Origin: DASWIG01 sp965371445
Lineage (GTDB): Bacteria > Acidobacteriota > Thermoanaerobaculia > Multivoradales > J023
Assembly (NCBI GenBank): GCA_965371445.1
Contig: CBDUYN010000197.1
Location: 1 to 18,442 of the forward strand
DNA: 18,442 nucleotides
Direction of reading: 5' to 3'
The number at the start of each line of letters is the position of its first letter. Positions within the stretch are counted from its first letter, which is position 1. The position numbers were made by a program, and so were the translations under genes. Below are positions 11,281 through 18,442 of the stretch, piece after piece. The notes beneath the pieces are model-generated. The model had not been told where the DNA came from and made no database searches. It was given only the letters and a program-made list of their open reading frames with translations.

Positions 11281-13989
11281 ATGGCAGACGACTGGACCCA
11301 AGACATCGACCCGGTGGAGACCCAGGAATGGGCCGACGCCCTGGAAGGAGTCATCGAGCGCGACGGCCCGGTCCGCGCGCACTTCCTCATCGAACGGCTG
11401 GTGGAAAAAGCGCGGCGCTCGGGGGCCTACCTCCCCTACTCCGCCAACACCGCCTACCTGAACACGATCGCGCCGTCGCAGGAGGCGAAGCGGCCCGGCG
11501 ACCCGGGCCTGGAGCGGCGCATCAAGTCGATCAACCGCTGGAACGCCATGGCCATGGTGGTGCGCGCCAACCGTGAGAGCTCCGGCATCGGCGGCCACAT
11601 CGCCTCCTACCAGTCGGCCGCCACGCTCTACGAGGTGGGCTTCAACCACTTCTTCCGGGCTCCCCACGAGGGCCACGGCGGCGACCTGGTCTACTTCCAG
11701 GGGCACTCGGCCCCGGGCATCTACGCCCGCGCCTTCCTCGAGGGACGCTTGACCCTGGAGCAGCTCGAGAACTTCCGCCAGGAGTCGACCGGCAAGGGCC
11801 TCTCCTCCTACCCGCATCCGCGGCTGATGCCCGACTTCTGGCAGCTCGCCACCGTCTCGATGGGCCTGGGTCCGCTCATGGCCATCTACCAGGCGCGTTT
11901 CATGAAGTACCTCGACAAGCGGGGCCTGGTCGACGCCGGCGACCGCAAGATCTGGGCTTTTCTCGGCGACGGCGAGATGGACGAGCCCGAGGCCCTGGGC
12001 GCCATCTCGCTCGCGGTACGCGAGAAGCTCGACAACCTGATCTTCGTCATCAACTGCAACCTCCAGCGCCTCGACGGCCCGGTGCGCGGCAACGGCAAGA
12101 TCATCCAAGAGCTGGAGCGGGTCTTCCGGGGCGCCGGCTGGAACGTCGTCAAGGTCCTCTGGGGCCACAACTGGGACCACCTCCTCGCCAAGGACAAGGA
12201 CAAGATCCTGCGTCGGCGCATGGACGAAGCGGTCGACGGCGACTACCAGGCCTACGCCGCGAACAAGGGCGCCTTCGTCCGCCGGCACTTTTTTGGCAAG
12301 TACCCCGAGCTCCTGGAGATGGTCGCCGACATGTCGGACGACGACCTGTGGCTCTTGAAGCGCGGAGGGCACGATCCCGACAAGGTCTACGCCGCCTACC
12401 ACGCCGCCGTGCATCACCAGGGGCAGCCCACCGTGATCCTCGCCAAGACCGTCAAGGGCTACGGCATGGGCATGGCCGGCGAGGGCCAGAACATCACCCA
12501 CCAGCAGAAGAAGATGGGCGAGCAGGCGCTGCGCGAGTTCCGCGACCGCTTCAACATCCCGATCTCCGACGAGGACCTCGCCGGGACGCCCTTCTACAAG
12601 CCCGACGAGAACACGCCGCTCAGCAGCTACGTCAAGGACCGGCGCGAGGCCCTGGGCGGCCCGCTGCCGGCCCGGCGGCCCGACGCGGAGCCGCTCAAGG
12701 TGCCGGGGCTCGGCGCTTTCAAGGCGCTCCTCGACGGCTCCGGCGACCGCGAGCTCTCGACGACCATGGCCTTCGTTCGGGTGCTGACGACGCTCACCCG
12801 CGACAGGTCGGTCGGCAAGCGGCTGGTGCCGATCATCGCCGACGAGGCGCGGACTTTTGGCATGGAGGGGATGTTCCGCCAGCTCGCCATCTACGCCCCC
12901 TTCGGCCAGCTCTACCGTCCCGTCGACGCCGACCAGCTCATGTACTACCGCGAGGACGAGAAGGGGCAGATCCTCCAGGAGGGCATCACCGAAGCCGGCG
13001 GCATCTCGTCGTGGATCGCCGCCGGCACGTCGTATTCGAACCACGGAGTGTCGATGATCCCGTTCTTCATCTTCTACTCGATGTTCGGCTTCCAGCGCAT
13101 CGGGGATTTCATCTGGGCGGGAGCCGACATGCAGGCGCGGGGCTTTCTGATCGGCGCCACCTCGGGGCGCACGACCTTGAACGGCGAAGGCCTCCAGCAC
13201 CAGGACGGCAGCAGCCACATGACAGCCTCCTGGGTGCCCAGCTGCCTGGCCTACGACCCGGCTTTTTCCTACGAGCTGGCGGTGATCGTCCAGGACGGCA
13301 TGCGGCGCATGTACCAGGACAACGAGCCGATCTTCTACTACATCACGACGCTCAACGAGAACTACGTCCACCCACCGATGCCCGAGGGCTGCGAGGAGGG
13401 AATCCGGCGCGGGATGTATCTCTTCCGTGAGGCCCCCCGTCCCCCTGGGGGGAATGAGGGGGGAGAGCGCAAGCCGCGGGGCAAGAAGAAAAAACCGCAG
13501 GTGCAGCTCATGGGCTCGGGCTCGATCCTGATCGAGGTCCTGAAAGCGGCGGACCTCCTGGAAGAGGATCACGGTGTCGCGGCCGACGTCTGGAGCGTGA
13601 CGAGCTTCACCGAGCTGCGCCGCGACGGCCACGCCGTCGGCCGCTGGAACCTGCTCCATCCCGACAACGAGGCACGCCGCAGCTACGTCTTCAAATGCCT
13701 CAAGGAGCGTCAGGGACCCGTCATCGCGGCCTCGGACCACGTCAAGGCCTACACGGAGCAGATCCGGGCCTTCGTCCCCGGACGCTACACCGTCCTCGGC
13801 ACCGACGGCTTCGGCCGTAGCGACACGCGTGAGGCACTGCGGCGCTTTTTTGAGATCGACCGTTACTACGTCGCCGTCGCGGCGCTCAAGTCGCTCGCCG
13901 CCGAAGGGACGATCCCGGCGTCCAAGGTCGAGGCCGCGATCAAGAAATACGGCCTCGACCCCGAGAAGGCCGATCCCGTCACCTGCTAG
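11281..13989 (+). CDS. aceE: pyruvate dehydrogenase E1 component, homodimeric type
   Basis: 902 residues. This ThDP-dependent enzyme decarboxylates pyruvate and transfers the acetyl group to the lipoyl arm of E2. The ThDP/Mg motif GDGEMDEPE starts at residue 229 and continues into INCNLQRLDGPVRGNGK. EGQNITH (401-407) and ADEARTFGMEG with Glu522 fall at the same numbers as the E. coli AceE active-site loop (E401, H407, E522), which supports the ATG at 11281. EDEKGQILQEGI, YSMFGFQRIGDF and TSGRTTLNGEGLQH are also conserved. The protein is about 15 residues longer than E. coli AceE (887); the extra length lies at about 716-740, a Pro/Gly/Lys-rich stretch before VQLMGSGSIL. It is the first gene of the aceE-aceF-lpd operon; its stop codon lies 12 bp before aceF. 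Confidence 0.97.
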   Translation: MADDWTQDIDPVETQEWADALEGVIERDGPVRAHFLIERLVEKARRSGAYLPYSANTAYLNTIAPSQEAKRPGDPGLERRIKSINRWNAMAMVVRANRESSGIGGHIASYQSAATLYEVGFNHFFRAPHEGHGGDLVYFQGHSAPGIYARAFLEGRLTLEQLENFRQESTGKGLSSYPHPRLMPDFWQLATVSMGLGPLMAIYQARFMKYLDKRGLVDAGDRKIWAFLGDGEMDEPEALGAISLAVREKLDNLIFVINCNLQRLDGPVRGNGKIIQELERVFRGAGWNVVKVLWGHNWDHLLAKDKDKILRRRMDEAVDGDYQAYAANKGAFVRRHFFGKYPELLEMVADMSDDDLWLLKRGGHDPDKVYAAYHAAVHHQGQPTVILAKTVKGYGMGMAGEGQNITHQQKKMGEQALREFRDRFNIPISDEDLAGTPFYKPDENTPLSSYVKDRREALGGPLPARRPDAEPLKVPGLGAFKALLDGSGDRELSTTMAFVRVLTTLTRDRSVGKRLVPIIADEARTFGMEGMFRQLAIYAPFGQLYRPVDADQLMYYREDEKGQILQEGITEAGGISSWIAAGTSYSNHGVSMIPFFIFYSMFGFQRIGDFIWAGADMQARGFLIGATSGRTTLNGEGLQHQDGSSHMTASWVPSCLAYDPAFSYELAVIVQDGMRRMYQDNEPIFYYITTLNENYVHPPMPEGCEEGIRRGMYLFREAPRPPGGNEGGERKPRGKKKKPQVQLMGSGSILIEVLKAADLLEEDHGVAADVWSVTSFTELRRDGHAVGRWNLLHPDNEARRSYVFKCLKERQGPVIAASDHVKAYTEQIRAFVPGRYTVLGTDGFGRSDTREALRRFFEIDRYYVAVAALKSLAAEGTIPASKVEAAIKKYGLDPEKADPVTC
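13430..13500 (+). repeat. G/C-run inverted repeat inserted in frame within aceE
   Basis: The DNA encoding the extra E1 residues contains CCCCCC (13433-13438), GT, CCCC (13441-13444), the loop CTGG, then GGGG (13449-13452), AATGA and GGGGGG (13458-13463): an imperfect hairpin built of C and G runs. It is followed by a Lys-rich codon run (AAG AAG AAA AAA). It encodes APRPPGGNEGGERKPRGKKKKP and keeps the frame. No such element is needed by the E1 fold, so it looks like a small palindromic insertion at a tolerated surface loop. Confidence 0.55.
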
Positions 13990-14001
13990 GAGGTCGCGAC
14001 C

Positions 14002-15285
14002 ATGGGACAGATCCAAGAGGTGCGGTTACCCGACGTCGGAGAGACCGAAGGCGTCACCGTCGTCGAGGTCCTGGTCGAGCCGGGGCAGGTGGTCGAGGTC
14101 GAGGAGTCGCTCTTGACGCTCGAAAGCGACAAGGCGTCGATGGAGGTACCGTCGCCCTATCCGGGCAAGATCGTCGAGGTCAAGGTCCGGGTGGGAGACG
14201 GCGTCGAGGAAAACGGCGTCCTCGCCACGATCGAGGTCGACGAAGCCGCCACGGCGGCCGAGGAGCCCAAAGCCGAGACCGCGGCATCGCCGCCTGCCTC
14301 CGCTCCCCCACCGCCGGCTGAGGCTCCTCCTCCACTGGCGGCGGCTCTCGACGAGAAGATCGACGAGGCAAGCTTCAAACAAGCTCACGCCGGCCCGGCC
14401 GTGCGCCGCTACGCCCGCGAGCTTGGCGTCGACCTCCGGAGGGTCAAGGGATCCGGACGGAAAGGAAGGATCGTCGAGGACGACATCCGGGCCTACGTCA
14501 AGGCGGCGCTCGGCCACCAGGCCGGGCCGGCCGTGGCGCCCGGTAGCCTGGCGTTGCCGGCGATGCCGGAGGTCGACTTCTCGAAGTTCGGCCCCGTCGA
14601 GGAGGTCGAGCGCCACCGGATCCGCGTCCGGGCGGCGCAGAACCTGCATCGCAGCTGGCTCCACGTGCCGCACGTCACGCAGCACGAGGAGGCCGACGTC
14701 ACCGAGATGGAGGCCTTTCGCAAGGCCAGCTCCGAGGAGGCGAAGCGCCGCGGCTTCAAGCTCACCCCGGTCGCCCTCCTCTTGAAGGCCGCCGCCGCGA
14801 CGCTCAGGGAATTCCCCGACGTCAACTCCTCCCTCCATCCCGACGGCGAGAAGCTGATCCACAAGCAGTACTACCACCTCGGAGTCGCCGTCGACACGCC
14901 CAACGGGCTCGTCGTCCCCGTAGTCCGCGACGTCGACAAGAAAGGCATTTTCGAGCTTGCCGAGGAGCTCGGCTCGACGAGCCAGAAGGCCCGCGAGGGA
15001 AAGCTCCCGCCCCAGAGCTACCAGGGCGCGACGTTTACGATCACCTCGCTCGGCGGCATCGGCGGCACCGCCTTCACGCCGATCGTCAACGCCCCCGAGG
15101 TGGCGATCCTCGGCGTCTCGCGGACCCAGACCCGGGCGGTCCTGCGCGACGGGGCCTTCCTCCCCCGGCTGATGCTGCCGCTCTCGCTCTCCTACGACCA
15201 CCGGGTGGTCGACGGCGCCATGGCCTGCCGATTCGTCGTCCACCTCGCGGGGCTTTTATCCGACGTCCGGCGACTGTTGCTCTAA
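14002..15285 (+). CDS. aceF: dihydrolipoamide acetyltransferase, E2 of pyruvate dehydrogenase
   Basis: 427 residues. E2 forms the complex core, carries the acetyl group on lipoyl-lysine and passes it to CoA. One N-terminal lipoyl domain (1-80) has the modified lysine at K44 in LESDKASMEVPSP. An Ala/Pro-rich flexible linker (about 82-116) follows, then a peripheral subunit-binding domain (about 130-167: GPAVRRYARELGVDL...GSGRKGRIVEDDI) and the catalytic acyltransferase domain (about 200-427). The active-site motif is DHRVVDGA (399-406), with H400 and D404. E. coli AceF has three lipoyl domains; this one has a single domain, with another on E3. GGAGGT (13989-13994) overlaps the aceE stop codon and sits 7 nt before the ATG, indicating coupled translation. 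Confidence 0.97.
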   Translation: MGQIQEVRLPDVGETEGVTVVEVLVEPGQVVEVEESLLTLESDKASMEVPSPYPGKIVEVKVRVGDGVEENGVLATIEVDEAATAAEEPKAETAASPPASAPPPPAEAPPPLAAALDEKIDEASFKQAHAGPAVRRYARELGVDLRRVKGSGRKGRIVEDDIRAYVKAALGHQAGPAVAPGSLALPAMPEVDFSKFGPVEEVERHRIRVRAAQNLHRSWLHVPHVTQHEEADVTEMEAFRKASSEEAKRRGFKLTPVALLLKAAAATLREFPDVNSSLHPDGEKLIHKQYYHLGVAVDTPNGLVVPVVRDVDKKGIFELAEELGSTSQKAREGKLPPQSYQGATFTITSLGGIGGTAFTPIVNAPEVAILGVSRTQTRAVLRDGAFLPRLMLPLSLSYDHRVVDGAMACRFVVHLAGLLSDVRRLLL

Positions 15286-15296
15286 GGAGGTGCCTC

Positions 15297-17027
15297 ATGG
15301 GTCGAGTTGTTGACATCCGTGTCCCCGACCTTGGGGACTCCGCCAAGGTCGACGTCGTCGAGGTCCTGATCTCGGCCGGAGACCGGGTCGAGCTCGAGCA
15401 GGGGCTGATCACGCTCGAAAGCGACAAGGCTTCGATGGAGATCCCCTCACCCCACGCCGGGACGGTGCGGAAGGTGAAGGTGTCGGTGGGCGACAAGGTC
15501 ACAATGGACGACCTGATCGCCGTTCTTGAGATCGACGAGAGGGCCGAGGCCGAAGCCAAGGCAAAAGCCTCGGCACCCAAGCCCGCGGCACCCGAGTCGG
15601 TCACCGGCCCGCCGGCCGACTACCACGCCGAGGTCCTCGTCCTCGGCTCCGGACCGGGCGGCTATACGGCGGCGTTTCGCGCCGCGGACCTGGGCAAGAA
15701 AGTCGTGCTCGTCGAGCGCTACTCCACCCTCGGCGGGGTGTGCTTGAACGTCGGCTGCATCCCGTCGAAAGCGCTTCTCCATGCCGGAAAAGTCCTCGAC
15801 GAAGCGGCGGCTTTCGCCGAGCACGGGATCCGCTTCGGCGAGCCGGAGATCAACGTCGAGGACCTCAGGACCTGGAAGGAGGGCGTCGTCGCCCGCCTGA
15901 CGGGAGGGATTGCGACCCTGGCCAAGCAACGCAAGGTCGAGGTCGTCGAAGGCACGGGACGCTTCACCTCCCCGCGCGAGCTCCTGGTCACGACGGCCGA
16001 CGGCCCGAAGCGCATCGCTTTCGAGTACGCGATCGTCGCCGTCGGCTCGCAGCCGATGATGATCCCGGGGCTACCCGCCGGTGATCCGCGGGTCATGGAC
16101 TCGACCTCGGCCCTGGAAATGAAAAAGCTCCCCAAGCGCCTGTTGGTCGTCGGCGGCGGCATCATCGGCCTGGAGATGGCCACCGTCTACCATGCCATGG
16201 GATCGCTCGTCACGGTGGTCGAGCTTCTCGACGGCCTGATCCCGGGCTGCGACCGGGACATCGTCCGGCCGCTCCACAAGCGGCTCGCGGAGCGTTACGA
16301 AAACATTTACCTCGAAACCAAGGTCACCCGGGTCGAAGCCCTCAAGAAAGGGCTCCGAGTCCATTTCGAAGGCAAGGACGCGCCCGACTCGGACCTCTTC
16401 GAACGAGTCCTCGTGGCGGTGGGCCGGCGCCCGAACGGGCACGAGATCGGAGCCGAGGCGGCGGGCGTCACGGTCGACGAGCGGGGTTTCATCCCGGTCG
16501 ACCGGCAGCTCCGAACCCACGTCTCACACATCCTCGCGATCGGCGACGTCGTCGGCCAGCCGATGCTCGCCCACAAGGCGGCCCACGAGGGCCGAGTGGC
16601 GGCGGAGGTGATCTCGGGGATGCGGAGCTCTTTTGATGCCCGGGTGATCCCGTCGGTGGCCTACACCGATCCCGAGATCGCCTGGGTCGGCTTGACGGAG
16701 ACTGAGGCGAAAGCGAAGGGGGTGGCCTACGGCGTCGGCAGCTTTCCGTGGTCGGCGAGCGGACGATCGCTTTCGATGGGGCGCTCGGAGGGCAAGACGA
16801 AGCTGCTCTTCGACGAGGAGTCGGACCGCGTCCTGGGCGCCGGCATCGTCGGGCAGAGCGCCGGGGACCTGATCTCGGAGGTGGCGCTGGCGATCGAGAT
16901 GGGCTGCACGGCCGGGGACATCGGCTTGACCGTCCATCCGCATCCGACGCTCTCGGAAACGGTGGCGTTCTCGGCGGAGGCGTTCGCGGGGACGCTGACC
17001 GACCTGTATCTGCCGAAGCGCCGGTAG
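15297..17027 (+). CDS. lpd: dihydrolipoamide dehydrogenase (E3) with N-terminal lipoyl domain
   Basis: 576 residues, about 100 longer than typical E3 (about 470). Residues 1-80 are a lipoyl domain with K44 in LESDKASMEIPSP, nearly the same motif as in the E2 upstream. After an Ala/Lys/Pro linker (about 82-106) comes a complete flavoprotein: FAD motif GSGPGG (117-122), redox disulfide C149/C154 in GGVCLNVGCIPSK, NAD motif GGGIIG (286-291), a second FAD motif ILAIGDV (412-418), and the catalytic pair H549/E554 in HPHPTLSE. It reoxidises dihydrolipoamide and produces NADH. Lipoylated E3 is known from Neisseria and Ralstonia pyruvate dehydrogenase operons. The SD AAGGAGGTG (15284-15292) overlaps the aceF stop codon; the gap is 11 bp. 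It is the last gene of the operon. Confidence 0.97.
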   Translation: MGRVVDIRVPDLGDSAKVDVVEVLISAGDRVELEQGLITLESDKASMEIPSPHAGTVRKVKVSVGDKVTMDDLIAVLEIDERAEAEAKAKASAPKPAAPESVTGPPADYHAEVLVLGSGPGGYTAAFRAADLGKKVVLVERYSTLGGVCLNVGCIPSKALLHAGKVLDEAAAFAEHGIRFGEPEINVEDLRTWKEGVVARLTGGIATLAKQRKVEVVEGTGRFTSPRELLVTTADGPKRIAFEYAIVAVGSQPMMIPGLPAGDPRVMDSTSALEMKKLPKRLLVVGGGIIGLEMATVYHAMGSLVTVVELLDGLIPGCDRDIVRPLHKRLAERYENIYLETKVTRVEALKKGLRVHFEGKDAPDSDLFERVLVAVGRRPNGHEIGAEAAGVTVDERGFIPVDRQLRTHVSHILAIGDVVGQPMLAHKAAHEGRVAAEVISGMRSSFDARVIPSVAYTDPEIAWVGLTETEAKAKGVAYGVGSFPWSASGRSLSMGRSEGKTKLLFDEESDRVLGAGIVGQSAGDLISEVALAIEMGCTAGDIGLTVHPHPTLSETVAFSAEAFAGTLTDLYLPKRR

Positions 17028-17202
17028 GTCGCCGTGACGAGGCGCTCGTGGCCAAGCGCGAGGCCATGGCGTCGTACGACCAGGTCTATCTGCGGACGGC
17101 GCGGATGTTCGAAGAGCTCTGCCGCCACGCCGGCAAGGACGAGCTGGCGGAGCGGGTGCGTCCGACGGCCAGGCGCCGGACGCGCCGAGGCGTCGGCGAA
17201 GA
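17028..17202 (+). pseudogene. coding-like remnant after lpd, unrecognised
   Basis: In a frame different from lpd, the DNA right after its stop reads GRRDEALVAKREAMASYDQV, then YLRTARMFEELCRHAGKDEL and AERVRPTARRR. This looks like an amphipathic helical protein C-terminus. A GTG at 17048 could start it, but there is no good Shine-Dalgarno. Beyond about 17200 the frame (to 17539) becomes Arg/Ser-rich and unconvincing. It is either a very small gene or the tail of one lost by deletion next to lpd. I do not recognise the family. Confidence 0.3.
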
Positions 17203-17474
17203 GGTAAGGTGGAGTCGAGGAGAGCGGGAACCAGGACGACGAGCCTCGCGAATTGAGGACACCGGAAACCTCCCCTGCTGGGAACACCGACGTCTCGCCG
17301 GCTCGTCCCGAAGGGACGACACCGCAAGAGCCCCCGGACACCGGAAATCCCACCGCGTCGCGTCGATTCCGAGGCTGGCTGCCTTTCAGGAGTCCCAGAG
17401 GGGCATAGAGCCCGGGGATCCGGTCTGGAATCCGCCTTACCGCCGCTCGTCGACTTGGATCCGGCAAGGGATCG
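17203..17474. other. intergenic stretch with a perfect hairpin and a 12-bp direct repeat
   Basis: No gene is recognised. TCGTCCC (17303-17309) and GGGACGA (17313-17319) form a perfect 7-bp stem with a GAA loop, lying between the 3' ends of the lpd operon (+) and the HTH gene (-). It could act as a two-way transcription stop, though no T-tract is present. GGACACCGGAAA occurs at 17257-17268 and again at 17336-17347 (79 bp apart), flanking that hairpin; the arrangement may be the footprint of a small mobile element. Confidence 0.4.
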
Positions 17475-17687
17475 TCAAGCCTCGACCATCTCGACGTGCA
17501 GCCTCCTGCCCAGAGCGCGCGCCGCACGTTCGATCGTGAGAAGCGTCACCGAGGAGATCGTCGGATCCAGCAGACGATCCAGCACTGAGCGGCTAGTCTT
17601 CATGCGCCGCGCCATGGCGGCCTTGGTGAGCTTCTGCTCTCTCATGGTCTGGGCGATTTGGTAGGCCAGGACCCGTTTCGTGGCCAC
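17475..17687 (-). CDS. HTH (XRE-like) antitoxin-type regulator, start uncertain
   Basis: From the GTG at 17687 it encodes 70 residues: a small helix-turn-helix protein (MREQKLTKAAMARRMKTSRS, then VLDRLLDP..SSVTLLTIERAARALGRRL) of the type found as antitoxin in HigBA-like pairs. This family normally has about 20-25 further residues ending in ...A.KRV.A.Q, and the same frame upstream of the GTG does encode SDFDSFLEEEGLLEEAEAVA (to about 17747). The frame stays open to a TAA at 17798-17796, yet contains no ATG, GTG or TTG in that extra part, only CTG. So either CTG is used or the true 5' end was lost. No toxin gene is visible next to it. HTH assignment is strong; antitoxin role is inferred. Confidence 0.65.
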   Translation of the reverse strand: MATKRVLAYQIAQTMREQKLTKAAMARRMKTSRSVLDRLLDPTISSVTLLTIERAARALGRRLHVEMVEA

Positions 17688-17905
17688 AGCTTCCGCTTCC
17701 TCAAGCAGGCCTTCTTCTTCCAGGAAGGAGTCGAAGTCGCTCTGAGGTGAATTCCACAGCAGATCGATGTCAGAGCCGAGCGCCGTTTTCCGTCTTTATA
17801 GGGGTGTACGCGAGCTCTACGCGGCGTGACCGCGGTCCACGAGGGCCGGGTCGCGCTCCCGCACGGGGCGGGGCCGCCGAAAGCTCCCCAAGATGGAGGA
17901 CGCGC

Positions 17906-18442
17906 ATGTCTCATGACATCCACTACTTCGAGCCATACACTCTGGTCGACGTCACCACGGTGACGATCGGCAACCGCCGCCTGATGAGCCCGTCGGCGAA
18001 GGTCAACAAGATCATCGTCGGTGTCTTCGGCAAGGCGCAGCGGAAGTACCAGATGACAGTGTGCGACATCAAGGTAATGTCGTCACACTATCACGCGATC
18101 CTGCAACCGAGGGACGCGAGCCATCTCGCCCGGTTCATGAACTTCGTGAACACGAATCTCTCGAAAGAGCTCGGCAGGCTTCACGGGATCGAGGGTCCGA
18201 AGCTCCAGTCGTACCACATGGTCCCGGTCAGCGACGAGGAGGAGGCGCAGGTCGATCGGCTCAAGTACCTGATTTCGAATTCCGTGAAAGAGGACTTGGT
18301 CGAGCGTCCTGAGCAGTGGCCCGGCGTCCATGGCGTCACGGCTCCTCCGGACAGCCCTTTGCTCACCGGTCGTTGGTACAACCGGAGCCGGGAGTACGCG
18401 GAGCGCCAGCGGACGGGAGAGGCCGACGCCGAGGAGTTTGCC
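17906..18442 (+). CDS. Y1-type (HUH) transposase, RAYT-like, 3' end beyond the window
   Basis: The frame is open from the ATG at 17906 to the window edge (179 residues, no stop), with GGAGGA at 17895-17900. It resembles the IS200-like/REP-associated tyrosine transposase family (Transposase_17/Y1_Tnp): a metal-binding HUH motif HYH (61-63) in VMSSHYHAILQP, and LKYLISNSVKEDLVERPEQWPG (119-140), equivalent to the family's YI..NPV.A.LV..P..WP segment. Y121 is the likely nucleophile, and a helix with NFVNTNLSKEL lies between. Such enzymes nick single-stranded DNA through a 5'-phosphotyrosine and may mobilise palindromic repeats. Whether it is complete, and whether it belongs to an IS or is a domesticated RAYT, cannot be judged without the DNA to the right. 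Confidence 0.8.
   Translation, partial: MSHDIHYFEPYTLVDVTTVTIGNRRLMSPSAKVNKIIVGVFGKAQRKYQMTVCDIKVMSSHYHAILQPRDASHLARFMNFVNTNLSKELGRLHGIEGPKLQSYHMVPVSDEEEAQVDRLKYLISNSVKEDLVERPEQWPGVHGVTAPPDSPLLTGRWYNRSREYAERQRTGEADAEEFA

Noticed and set aside
10783..14016. 1077-codon open frame on the minus strand
   Set aside because: Antisense shadow of aceE, which is unmistakable on the + strand.
17642..17923. 93-codon minus frame as the toxin partner of the HTH gene
   Set aside because: The translation overlaps the coding part of the HTH gene out of phase and has no RelE/HigB-like features.
1..18442. tRNA, rRNA or riboswitch genes
   Set aside because: No cloverleaf, rRNA-like or known riboswitch core was seen on reading, though a covariance search (tRNAscan-SE, Rfam) was not possible.

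Overview
The window is 18.4 kb of high-GC bacterial DNA. Gene content (secreted di-haem and multihaem c-type cytochromes, a homodimeric pyruvate dehydrogenase operon whose E3 carries its own lipoyl domain, an RHS remnant, a BTAD-like fragment and a Y1/RAYT-type transposase) would suit an environmental Gram-negative such as an Acidobacteriota (Thermoanaerobaculia-like) genome. That placement is inference from gene style; no rRNA or other marker gene is present.

Layout. 1-823 has no confident gene. It opens with a 42-bp tandem repeat array, then a CTAG-rich spot, a possible C-terminal gene remnant, a 15-bp tandem duplication and a possible promoter. 824-8118 holds three exported proteins, all on + : a di-haem oxidoreductase/peroxidase-like protein (DHOR family), a multihaem cytochrome c with an Ig-like domain and a cysteine-rich tail, and a beta-propeller protein ending in a DUF3105 domain. 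Together they look like a periplasmic or surface redox module and are the best candidate here for an undescribed system. 8119-9459 is a gene graveyard: an RHS fragment (-), a frameshifted carboxypeptidase-regulatory-like fragment (+), and a BTAD-like fragment (+). 9511-11011 carries two minus-strand genes: a class I SAM-dependent methyltransferase with a lipoprotein signal and an alpha-helical repeat protein.

11281-17027 is a compact aceE-aceF-lpd operon (gaps of 12 and 11 bp, strong Shine-Dalgarno sites) encoding the complete pyruvate dehydrogenase complex, which converts pyruvate, CoA and NAD+ to acetyl-CoA, CO2 and NADH. E1 aligns residue-for-residue with E. coli AceE at the active-site positions, but carries about 15 extra residues encoded by a G/C-run inverted repeat. 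E2 has one lipoyl domain and E3 has another.

17028-18442 is accessory DNA: a short coding-like remnant after lpd, a perfect hairpin, an orphan HTH antitoxin-like gene (-) without a clear start codon or toxin partner, and a Y1-type (HUH) transposase that runs off the right edge of the window.
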